This document shows positions 1 through 10,855 of a stretch of 64,000 nucleotides of DNA, one piece after another (positions within the stretch are counted from its first letter, which is position 1; each line of letters starts with the position of its first letter). Origin of the DNA: Brugia malayi (taxonomy: Eukaryota > Nematoda > Chromadorea > Rhabditida > Onchocercidae); NCBI RefSeq assembly GCF_000002995.4, contig NW_025062479.1, forward strand, positions 581,001-645,000, written 5' to 3'. The position numbers were made by a program, and so were the translations under genes. The notes beneath the pieces were generated by a model. It worked only from the letters and a program-made list of their open reading frames with translations, had not been told where the DNA came from and searched no databases.

Positions 1-250
1 CTATATGAACTTCTGTAAAATTTTTTGAAATTATGGTCTAACTGATTCTGTGAATAATGTACCTACCTTGTAAGAGTTTGAAATGACTGCTATAATAATT
101 AGCCTAGTTGAAATATTATAAGATCAAAAAAGAATTATGATAAGGACAAATTGAAAATTATGCGAAAAATTAAACCAGATATGCGGAGGAGGGGTTGAAT
201 CGATGAAAAGCTGACAAAATTCATTCAGGGGAAAAAAAGAAAAAACTAAA

Positions 251-3200
251 TCAAAGAGAGGTAACATCACAATTAACAAAAAGTTGCTCAAAAAATAATT
301 CAGTGTCATTTTGGTACATAATAGTTTCTTTGGGAAGTTTATCATTGGAATGCAGCATATTGTTGGAAGAGTGATGCAGAAATGCTGTTGTTTTGATAAA
401 TGATGAATTTTGGTGATCGTTGGAGTTACTGTTTCTACGGATGATATCATTGTCATCGCTGTTTGCATTGCATTTGGGAGGTGATTTCATCAGTATTACC
501 GGAGTTATGGTACCGTATTGCTGGCTTATCTGACTCGAAGTTATAGAATTCTTTTCTGCTGAAGTCCTGAGTACTAACTGTTAATCTTTCATTTTAAACT
601 TTTGAGATCTTACTCTTTTTTTTTTTTTTTTAATTTAAAATTTGAGCATTCAAATCATTATATGCACAATAAATTACAATAAATCCAGCAGAACATCCAA
701 TAAATGAAAGATATCAATATTTTATGTTAATGGGAAATATATGGATTAGTTTTAGAAGGATAAAGGAAATTTATAGCAAACCCCCTGAATGTGAAGGAGA
801 GAGGCAAATAAAAAGAAAGTGATCATATGGAATTTTTAAAATCTCTCTTTGCTTAAACCAATTTATTCTAATAAACAAAATGGAAAGTATAAGAGGGAAA
901 AATGAATAAGAGAAATTTACCCTCAACAATGCTACAGGATACAAAATGCGGGTAGGACGAGCAATCAACCACAGATGTGGAAAGAATGCTATTTGGTACT
1001 TCCGTGGTGGCTATTTGACTGAAAATTGAAACGATATTTAAGAGAAAACAATCTTTCAAATAATAAGCGTGTTCAACTGCTCAAAAAAAAAAAAGAAAAA
1101 AATTAATGAATTTGAAATACCTCATAAACCTCATTTGTTGATTAACCAAATGACCAACAGCGCTTTGCCGCATGCGAACATTTTTGTATGGCTGACATAC
1201 GGCAATATATACTTTTGGCGCAAAAAAGCAACATAGTGCTACAGTACCGCTCATAGAAATACACATACACAAACTTGTCATTTGTATCTGTAAGAGTAAA
1301 AATTATGTAAATTGGCAACTTTAAAGAGCAAAACAAGTGCTACCAAATATGACGATTAATCAAATTATAATATTGTTTAGTAGTTTGATGGGTAACAAAT
1401 CTTACTAATGATCAAAAAAAAAAAATTCATTTCAATTCTTCAGCCTTTATCTATTTATTGTCCAAAAATTCATTTCCAGTTTTCAGTTGTTTCCACTTAT
1501 TTACAGATTCTTTGAATACCATTAATTTTAGGGATAGTTATGAGAATAAATAGCCAGAATCTGTGCAATCACCAAAAAGTTTAACATTTGGAAGCAAAAA
1601 TTCAAGCAGAAGCAATAACATTAGTCAGCCAATTTCATTTTAGCTGAAATTTTAGCTGTTGAGCAGAATCTATTAATCTTAAACCTATTTATCACTTTCA
1701 ATTCTTCCTTTTTGTTTGTAAAACAACTTAAGAGCATGCATATTTACTGTGCAATTTAAAAAGACATGAGTGCATAAATTATATGTTACACACAAGCATG
1801 CAACCACTTCAAATCTCACTTTGTTGGTGGAAAATAAAAATGAGCTCTGTGATGGGCGTTTTATAGATGATAGATACTGTTAAATTGCAGCAGTCATAAA
1901 CAAATCAGAAAACTTCAGGAGAGATGGATGAACTTAAAGGTTGCCATCTTTCGCTTCATTTGACAACGATTCATCAGCGGTTTCAGAAGAACTTAATGTG
2001 AAATCTGCATGCGTTGTGTTTTGACTGATTCTTAATTGATTTTTACTCGTTTCAATAATTTGTTCACCTCGACGTAGACGCGTGCGTGACCAGCGGTCAA
2101 CATTAATATCGATCCACGGGGAATGCAACGTTAAAGCATGCGTAGATACACATAGTGAGATGAAATTGCGTCCACAGTAAATCCTCGTATCGCCATTGTC
2201 CATATCATGCTTCACTTTAACCCCTTGAACGATTGCGTTCAGCTGATTACCCTTCTGATCTACATTTGCTTGTCGTGCTGCCAGCATGCATCGCTCATGC
2301 TTATCTTCATAGATCCCAAATACGTCACTACCACCGTCATCGTCCAGAAATAGCGCAACTGTAGCGTCGATATCGCGACGTAAACAAAATTTGTCCTTTG
2401 CTACGGTGACATTTTCATGAATTAACACTTCCTGTTTCGTTATAGAATGCACTCGTGTCGGTGGATCTGTTCCCTTCACATCAAACACGTGAACAGTATC
2501 ACTGTTAGCCCGAACCCGTGGACCCTGTACCATATCGAACAACACCTGAAGTTCCTTCTTTCACCATTTTTTTAAATGTTTTTTTTTTTTTCGGTATTTC
2601 ACGAATTAATCCCTACAAAATCCTACTAGCTTACCTGTGTTTCTTGTTGGACAATTTCAACGGATGGATGATGTACAGCAGCCACTCGTCCACCACTGCA
2701 AATAGTAGCCGCAACACCACCAATGCGACAAATACGGATATGTTTGTTGAGTGTTATTTCGACCACTACGTCATGGGATAAAACCAGCGCTAAAGTGTCA
2801 GATGGTGTGACACATAAGACAGCCTGACATGACGAATCTCCTCTCCAGGAAAATTTCACCTTACGACCCGGTGGATTTTTACAGATACTTGAGCTTGCGG
2901 AATGAAACATTGTTTCGGGTACAAGAACCACCTCACACTAGCAAAATTTAAAAAACAAGTGATAAAAATCCGAAATATTCAACTTAAAGTTTAATGTAAC
3001 ACTCCAGTATTATGTAAATTATCATGTTTTTAAATTGAGTGCTTATTCCGTCTAAACGAAATATGTCCATTTAATGTCAAGGACAAAAAAAATATAAGCA
3101 TGCAGAGTGACACATCAAACACATACCATCTAAAAATCATGCAGAAAAAAAAAGTGTTAAATTTAAGCACTGTTTTTTTCAAAACCAATAATTAAATCTG

Positions 3201-6200
3201 TTACCTTGAAATTATTTTGTGTTGCGAAGTAAATTGGTCCTGGAAAGAAAGAATTCAAGCGTTACTAACATTTATAAAAACTACGTAATTTAGTCATTAA
3301 TACTTGAAATGACGTATTCAAAATCACGTAAAAGATACATGAATGTCAACTTTCGTGTTCACATAAAGATGTGAGGAATGCGACGAAAAATACAAGAACT
3401 AACCAAAGGAAAGCCATAAGATACTCGTACTGTACATTGTGAAGCCAATTAATCGTGTTTCATTGAAATTTTCAGGAATTTTTCGTGTTTTAAAGGCATA
3501 CAATGTACAAGCGATGATCAGAAGCATATTGTACAGTAATGAAATCAGCAAATGAGAAGCTCTAGCTTTACAGGTTAAAACTGTTTCTTTCCGTGACGGA
3601 AATAATATAGCGGTACCTGGTGGATCAATAATCAACCATACTAAAGAACCGATCAGTTGTATCGATACAATACCGCAACATATTGCTATCTGAAATAAGT
3701 AAACTTATTTTGATATTTATGATTCTGATACACACAGTAGACTTCCTAAATACATTTTCATATTTTTTTCACTTTTTATTTTTGTTCTTTTCAGATCAAA
3801 ATTTTGCAATGAATTTGGAAAAGTAAAATCAAACAACGAAATTTCAAAAGATGAAACCTGCGCACTGGGTACAATGCAATCAAGACGTCCTACACTTTGC
3901 ATCAAAAATATTCTTGCTAAAAGATTTGTTTTGGTTAAAATTGCAGCATAAATGGTAGACATTGATAAGCCAATGAGAATTCGTGATGCTGCACATATTG
4001 CAATGTTTGGCTTAGATACAAGGATGAAAGTTGCCAGGTAGCACAATAAAATTCCAGCTAACATGAAGTAGCACAATTCACGACCAGATGCCATTATAAC
4101 AGGTGTACTGCTATATCGAATAAATACCTATTGAACAGAATCACTATTACTTATGTTCAGTTAAATTTAATCTGTATTGGATTTAATTTAGTTAGAATAG
4201 CCAAAGTTATTGATCACAGAGAAATAACTAATTGTGGAAGTTAAGCTATCAAAGAAAATCATATTTTTTTTTATCTTTTGTTTGCGCTTTATGTTTTGAA
4301 TTTAAATTTTTAAAAAATAAGCGGAAAAATTACTGCAAAAACGAAAAGTGTTGCTACTATGCCAAGTGTAGAACATATGGCTGGTAGCACTACCCATGGG
4401 CTATTATATTCCAATGTTGTTGGTGGTATTAGTTTGCATGCAACCAAATCGTCATTAGGTGCATAACCTAATGGACACTGGAAACATCTGCAAATTCATT
4501 TCATATTTATCATGAAGAAATAAGAGAAAAAAAATTCAGAACAAAAATGGATTTTTTTTTATTTTTTCAAAATTTGGAAAACTTTTTATTTTTGGAATTT
4601 TAATATCATTTCGCTTAGTGTCTCAATACTTGCACTATTGAGAAGAAATAGTATTCGAACTTTTCTTAAAGCATTTTTACTCATCTTGTTTCATTGATGA
4701 TAATTGATGTTGACACATCGCATGGTATGCAAGTCCAACAACAATTCTGATCCTGATAAGCACGGTAGTGTCCTCGTGGACAATCTGTGCTGCATACTGA
4801 TAACGGTAATGAACCATCCCATCTTTTCAATCCTTTCCTAAAAATTCAAAATATTTTTCAAACTAATAAAGCTTTTCTTTTTTTTTTTTTTCAAAAAAAC
4901 TCAAATTGTATAAAATTTCAGCATTTAAAATGCTTTATCTTTTTGACCGGAAATTTAATTTTAATCAAAGCACTTCTAAATATGGCAACCTGATACGGCG
5001 AACATTTAGATTAAGCTTCTTTCCTGCAGTCCATTTGCCAACATTTTGATAGTAGCCCATATCATTTAATTGATAAATATTATAATTGCCAATCCCATCA
5101 CCATTTGCGTCAATATGCGGTGGAACGCCAGCTGTAAGAATTATAATTAAAAGCCTTAAAAAGCTTTAAAACAAGGTGTGAATTGAAATTTCAGTTAGTT
5201 TCCTGAAGAACTAAAGATTTTCCAAAATTTACTACCATAGGAAATCATTTCTAATATTTGATTTTTTTTTTTCTCTCTCTTCTGTGATTTTGAAATCTTA
5301 CGTTCAATTGAAACGTTCCTATAATAACTTTGCAATCGTGCTCCATCGAAATCGGTTTTAGAAATATTGCAGTTGTGGAAGTTCAGTGATGAACAGGTCG
5401 TCTGTAAATTTATGCAAAATACAAATCAATTATTTAATTTTTATCTTATCAAAATTTCGAATCTAATTCTGGAATTGGAATTGCTTTCAAATACTCGGAA
5501 AGCGATTAGCCAAGCATTTTATTAATAGCTTATCTTATCAGTCGTAGTTAAAGAATTCAGTAAATTTAAAAATTTCAAGTTAAATTACTTTCTCCTTGTA
5601 GCAAATGATTTAGCACCTGTATGTATTGATGAAGTGCTCTAGCGACAACGTTTACTGCATCGATAACAAATGGTACGTAAGCTTCTTGCTTAAAGGTAAT
5701 GCCATGTTTGTCAAAACACTCTCCGAAATTATTGTGTTCGTCCGTACAGTTAATCAATTCCCAGTACTCACGAAGAAATGTATTTGATGGCCATAAATTC
5801 TTGAAATATCTGTCAAAATCTAAATTTCAAGATTTAATTTTGTTCTAGAAGCAAATAAATTGTGAGTGCTGAAAGTAGAACTAAAAAAGAAACTTTAAAA
5901 AATACAAAAACGATAGATTAATTCTTTCTTAAATTACATAAATTATAGATGAGAAATGTATTTTGTTTGGGCTATTTATCATCTATGTCTAATTTCATTG
6001 TTGTATTTTAAAACTTCCTCAGGTATCAGCTACCGCGACTTTCAGTTCAATTAATAAATTTTCTAAAAAGCTATGAGTGTAAGAAAGATTTCACATTTAA
6101 ATGATACAACATCCTCTTCACAATCACATAGTTTCAAACCTGGCACAACTTTAAGATCAGGTGAGATTGTTACCGCTCCACTGGTCATTGCTTCATAACC

Positions 6201-7999
6201 AGTTATAACAGACTGTTTGATCCCCCAAGAATCACTAGCAATCCACCTGAGTTCCATTTCTTTTTAAATTATTTTTATGCGACAAATTATATTTTTTTGG
6301 TTCAAAAAGAAATGTGTAAGATTTCAACTATTTCTTCATTTTGTAATTTATGGCTAATTTAAAAGTCGATAATTTGAGCTACTGCTCGTAATGAAATAGT
6401 TTCTTCAAAGCTTTTTAAATGGAAATGGAAGGAAATTAATTTATAAATATTATTACTTCGATTCGCAAAATTTCATTTGCTTTTTTTAATGCCATAACTT
6501 TATTCTTTTCTTTTTTTATAAGATTTACCAATATATCGTCAGTATAAATCATCTCAACTATATCATTTTATTTTTTCAGCTTATAGGTAATAATTTTTTA
6601 GGAATCTTTCCAGTCAGTTTTCATTATCCGCTTGATTTTCTTAGAATTTTAATCAGTTTTGAGTTACGGCTATTTGTCAACTCCCGGTGACTTTTAACTT
6701 CGTCATGCGAAACTTAACGTAGTTCCAAGACAACTTTATAGCAAATGAATACATCAATATTCTAATGCGCTAATCAGCACTGCTTTACTAAGCGTATAAA
6801 AAAGTCCACGTGTAGTGTTACGCTTATGAGTCATGTATTGTGTTTGCTGATTTGTGTTTTTAAAGAGAAAGATTATGAGCTACCAGAAGTAATTATCAAA
6901 AGTTGAATCCTCATGTCTGATATCATCTAAACTTGAAAGCATTCGCCTTAATTGGTCCTCATCAACGAATATTACAACACCACGTGCTTTCTTTGTGTAC
7001 TTCATTTTGAAGAAAAGCTCTCTGCAAAAGAGTAATAAGAAGTTTTTGAAGAGAAACAAAAAAATATTAAAAGTTAAGTGAAAAAAAAATTCTTAACGAA
7101 AAATTTTTCAAGTGAAAAAGAGAAATTACTCATAAGGTTAAAGGATAGGGGAAAAGGTATGAACTGATAAAGATTTAACAGGAAGTAATTAATTGACTTT
7201 AATTGAATATCTGTCAATTAATTTCATCAAAAAGAACCGATCGCTCACTTTTACAACGATCAGAAAAGGTTAACTAACTTGAATTGACTATCTGTCCACC
7301 GTCGATTAATCTTATGAACGTCACCATCAATGCATATCCCAAGTTCTGCAGCTGCAGCACGAAAAGAATCGATCCCTCGTTCTCCGTAAGCCCCAGTTAT
7401 AGCAATCGCATGCACGTAAGTCCAGCCTAGTGCCGAGACCTGACATGAGTCATCAAGTTATGTTCTCCGTTGAACATATCAAGTAATAACTCGTTGAACA
7501 CGTAGATTGCTCAACTGTCACGTGACTATCCTTTTCTATCTGCTTTTCTTAGCTAAGAGAATCATTTTAACAGCAAACGACCTTATAATAAAAAGAAGAG
7601 AAAAAATTTAGAATCTCTTCTCAATGTTGTTGTAATGTTTTAGATTGAAAGGGGTTTTACAACTTACTACGTGTGCCATAGCAGTGGCTTGAAAATTGTC
7701 TGGTGGTACCACACGTGAGAAATAAGCAAATCTGAAATAAGAATACTCCAAACGTTGAAGTATTTTGCTGCACAATTTTCAGTTTCTATTTTTAATTATT
7801 ATTAACAGAATAATGTCTGTTTAATTCTTCACAAACCTCGGTTTCTCGCTAAGCTCAGTGCCTGTCGAGGAATAACTTATTTGAGGCACCTGAAATGCAA
7901 TCGATGAGATGTAAAATATTGATACCAAAAAATTAATTTTGTTCTTCAGATGCCTTCAACAAAAATGAGCATACTAATTAGTTTAGGCTATCCCTTTTC

Positions 8000-8031
<32 letters not shown>

Positions 8032-9025
8032 AAGCTAATTGGACAGATAACAAACAAGGAATTTGAAATTTGATATTACTAAAAGAGGCACATACAAAAG
8101 GAAAGTCCTTAAATCCAATTCAATTTTTCATTAAAGTTTTTTCCATGAAATGAAATATTTACTTTGAATAGCTGTAGCATAGATGCCACCATAACAGAAA
8201 CTTGACTGCTAGCAGCACCAATAACAGCTGCAACTGGATGATGCTGGTAGATGGGTTTAGAACCATCGGAGCAATAAATCTCTTCCGCTTGCGACATTAT
8301 CGTTTTGATGAATACCAAAGTTTGTTCCAATGCATACGAATCAACTGAGCTTAAGCAAATAAGCTTCTAAGCACTTTTCCATTAACATTTGCAATCATTA
8401 TTATAAGTGCTAATAATGGGTAATGCTAGTCAGAAAATATTGCTTCTGTCAAGCACTTTTTAAAGCAAATTCTAGACTGATTCGGCTGTGCTAACAACAT
8501 GAGAAAAGCAATATAAAAAATTCAAAATTTAAATTTTGAAAAAAGAATGGTTAAGAAATTTGATGTGTTATATTATTGCCGCTTTCCCTTTTCAATTTTA
8601 AAATTACTTTAATCTGATTTATCATTCTTTTTTGCTACAGGAAAGCTTAAAATTTTTGATCTCGAAACTTTTAAATAATCATTCCGAAGAAAGTGAGTAA
8701 TTGAATGAACAAGGATTTACTTTGTAAAAACTAAAATTCACCATGTATCAAGAATCTGAGCACCAAGCAAAATGCCCGGTAAAATTGTCTCATCATTATT
8801 AACCAAATCTAATGCATAGAGCATTGCTTGAAGTCGTTGTACACCTTGCGCTGCTTTCAGAACACCACACTCAGAACCATTGAAACCCGCTTCATGTACA
8901 GGGAAGAGACCTCCCAGTATTATATCACCTTTCAGAAATACTTGACGACCAAAGATGATCGATGAATTTTCAGTTAGTAAAATGACGAGAATGAGACGTA
9001 AATAAGCGAATGAATGAATTAACAT
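251..9025 (-). CDS. Metabotropic glutamate receptor (class C GPCR), group II/III-like
   Basis: Multi-exon gene read right to left. The start at 9025 gives a signal peptide ([17 protein letters not shown]) before [13 protein letters not shown], the start of the Venus-flytrap domain; an ATG further upstream would add a non-hydrophobic leader. Exons seen: 8743-9025, 8163-8349, 7837-7889 ([17 protein letters not shown]), about 7680-7732, 7280-7438, 6890-7022, 6100-6250, 5585-5815, 5300-5402, 4985-5132, the cysteine-rich linker at 4690-4840, then membrane segments at 4300-4490, 3830-4130, 3404-3690, 3205-3239, 1121-1287 (seventh helix, FFAPKVYI) and tail exons 921-1018 and 251-558. Phases join at the junctions checked ([24 protein letters not shown]). 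The conserved ligand-lobe pieces [16 protein letters not shown] and SDSWG are kept. GGLFPVHE and LGAQILDTC resemble groups II/III more than group I. The tail ends VTSL, which fits a class I PDZ ligand. Expected role: glutamate sensing through Gi/o at the neuronal plasma membrane. Confidence 0.9.
1934..2910 (-). CDS. Unrecognised 295-residue protein nested in a receptor intron
   Basis: Two exons, 2635-2910 and 1934-2545, joined in phase ([13 protein letters not shown]). I do not recognise the family. There is no signal peptide or membrane helix. The sequence is rich in beta-strand-like stretches such as [15 protein letters not shown] and [14 protein letters not shown], and ends in a Ser/Glu-rich acidic tail. 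Base composition is clearly higher in GC than the surrounding intron, and codon use looks coding. The whole gene lies between glutamate receptor exons 3205-3239 and 1121-1287 on the same strand. An open frame continues 27 nt above the ATG up to a TTTTGCTAG acceptor, so either the mRNA is trans-spliced there with a very short 5' UTR, or another exon lies upstream. The second option cannot be excluded, because the frame would also join the receptor exon in phase. Confidence 0.7.
2938..2952 (-). promoter_or_regulatory. Candidate trans-splice acceptor for the nested gene
   Basis: Read on the minus strand, a T-rich run ends in GCTAG 27 nt before the ATG at 2910. In nematodes such a site so close to a start usually receives a spliced leader, which would let a gene inside another gene's intron make its own capped mRNA. 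It could equally be an ordinary cis acceptor. Confidence 0.4.
7783..7981. repeat. Source half of a 199-bp perfect inverted repeat
   Basis: This segment contains receptor exon 7837-7889 and intron on both sides. Its reverse complement occurs without any mismatch or gap at 10627-10825 (coordinate sum constant at 18608). Confidence 0.9.
8000..8027. repeat. Poly-A tract of 28 bases
   Basis: Uninterrupted A run in a receptor intron, just outside the perfect inverted repeat. The partner copy near 10580-10595 has only a short interrupted T/A tract here. Confidence 0.9.
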
Positions 9026-9418
9026 ATGAATTTCGTCTGTTACTGTATTGTCGTCGTTCTTTCCTGCTACACGTACCGTTGTTATATTAATTACTGCATG
9101 CAAAGACTCCCAAGAAGATATTGTCGCAAGAAGAGCAAAAAATGTCTCGTAGAGTCAGCATTTTTTTGGATACAAAATCATCGATGCAGACAATTTGATA
9201 CCTTCTTTCCCTACATTTAGAATCTTCTCTGAAAATTATTCTAATTATTCAGAATTCAAAAAATGAGCAATTTGAATTTCGTGATGTTTTCAATGAATGA
9301 ATAAAATTATATGAAAGGCGACCAATTTTATCACACAAAATAACTAGTTTGCAAATGGCGGAAATAATAATGACAGCAAGGAATAGCGGAAAAGACAATG
9401 ATAAAAAGGTGTAATGAA
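9026..9418. other. Intergenic, receptor 5' flank
   Basis: AT-rich. It must hold the receptor promoter and the 3' end of the 9419-9710 gene, but no TATA box or other distinct motif stands out. Confidence 0.4.
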
Positions 9419-9710
9419 TTAAGCTAAACGAAATCTGCGTAAAATTAATCTCAAGAAATACATTATTAAAAAAGATGAAATAATCAAATTCCCAAGTTGC
9501 ACAATTTGTTTTATTTTCTCATTCTTGTTATCTTCCACTTGTCTCTTCAATTGTCCTTTATTAATAATTGGTGACACTTTTGCATCACTCTGTACAGCAT
9601 TAGTTTTTTTAACAATCCTGGCTTTGTCTAAAATTTCATTAAAATATAAGGGAAGCATAAGGAAAAATTAGATGCATCTTACTCCTAACTAATCTTCTCC
9701 ACTTTGTCAT
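9419..9710 (-). CDS. Small tail-anchored membrane protein, 78 residues
   Basis: Two exons: 9683-9710 (MTKWRRLVR plus one base) and 9419-9627, with a 55-nt GTAAG...TTTTAG intron that keeps phase. The product is basic at the N terminus, has a charged lysine-rich middle (KRQVEDNKNEKIKQ), and closes with one hydrophobic helix, IISSFLIMYFLRLIL, followed by RRFRLA. That is the layout of a tail-anchored protein or micropeptide facing the cytosol from ER or mitochondrial outer membrane. No family recognised. It sits about 400 bp upstream of the glutamate receptor on the same strand. An alternative is that 9419-9627 is the last exon of a longer gene starting further right. Confidence 0.45.
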
Positions 9711-10434
9711 GCCTTCACTTATAAGATTCTTTAATTCCAACAATAAAGTGAAAGAGAAACTTTTTAAGTTTTAAAGTTAGTCAGCAAGTGAATTCGAACC
9801 TAACAAATCATTACCAAATGTCATTCCTATTTCTTTCACAAATATCCAACTTTTCTCCAACCAATTTTAGGAAATTTGAAAGAAAATACAGTTTATTTCC
9901 TTAAATGAGTATGAAAAATGGCAGTGGATGATTGTTTGAAAGCAAAGTGGGAATAATGAAATATTAAAAAAGAGTTATCAAAATGTGATTGTATGACAAA
10001 GTTTGAAAAATAACTAACACGAGTTCCTGCCTATAATACTACTTTTCTCATGTTAGCATGAATATTTGAACTCTTCTTCTTTCAGAATTACCTTTTGAAA
10101 AAAAAAAAAATTAATAATTCAGTGAGATGATGGGAAGGAAAAACGAAGTTAGAAAGATATATGTGCAAATGTCATAAACTTACTTTTTCTAGTAAGTTTT
10201 TTAGACAAGAAATGAACAATTTCTAGATCGGTCCATATTTTCCATCGATGTGCATTCCAATTATTCCTTTGAGAGGTGATGCTAAGCAAACATTTCAAAA
10301 AATTTTTAAGCTTAATGGAGAAGTGAAAAAAAAAATTTTCTTTTTAAAATTTATCGTGATTGGAAAAAAAAAGAAGCAACACACACACATCGAAGAATTT
10401 CTATTTGTAAAATTCATGATGCATAAATTATGTA
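9711..10434. other. Intergenic, nothing recognised
   Basis: AT-rich with A and T runs; no convincing exon on either strand. Confidence 0.4.
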
Positions 10435-10855
10435 AAGTAATATTTCATTTCATGGAAAAAGTTTAATGAAAAATATTGAAAAATTGAATTGGATTTAAGA
10501 ATTATCCCCTTATATGTACCTCCTTTAGTAATATCAAATTTCTAATTCCTTTTCTCTATCTGTCCAACTAGCTTCAGTTTTTCTTTTTTTAATGGGATGA
10601 CCTACTTAAAATGGCATTCTAATTAGCTAATTAGTATGCTCATTTTTGTTGAAGGCATCTGAAGAACAAAATTAATTTTTTGGTATCAATATTTTACATC
10701 TCATCGATTGCATTTCAGGTGCCTCAAATAAGTTATTCCTCGACAGGCACTGAGCTTAGCGAGAAACCGAGGTTTGTGAAGAATTAAACAGACATTATTC
10801 TGTTAATAATAATTAAAAATAGAAAATGAAAATGTGGGAGGAATGAAACAGTGCA
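10435..10855 (+). pseudogene. Inverted partial copy of the glutamate receptor (one exon and introns)
   Basis: On the plus strand this stretch matches the reverse complement of about 7760-8180. Flanks are eroded: 10435-10600 aligns at roughly 85 percent by eye, and the piece matching the end of exon 8163-8349 is unreadable. The core 10627-10825 is identical to 7783-7981 and keeps the acceptor, the 53-nt exon coding [17 protein letters not shown] and the donor. No neighbouring receptor exon is present, so it cannot encode a receptor by itself. It lies about 1.6 kb upstream of the receptor start, facing away. Confidence 0.85.

Noticed and set aside
1934..2910. Reading the nested exons simply as glutamate receptor exons
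   Set aside because: The protein is unrelated to class C receptors, while exon 1121-1287 supplies the expected seventh helix in phase.
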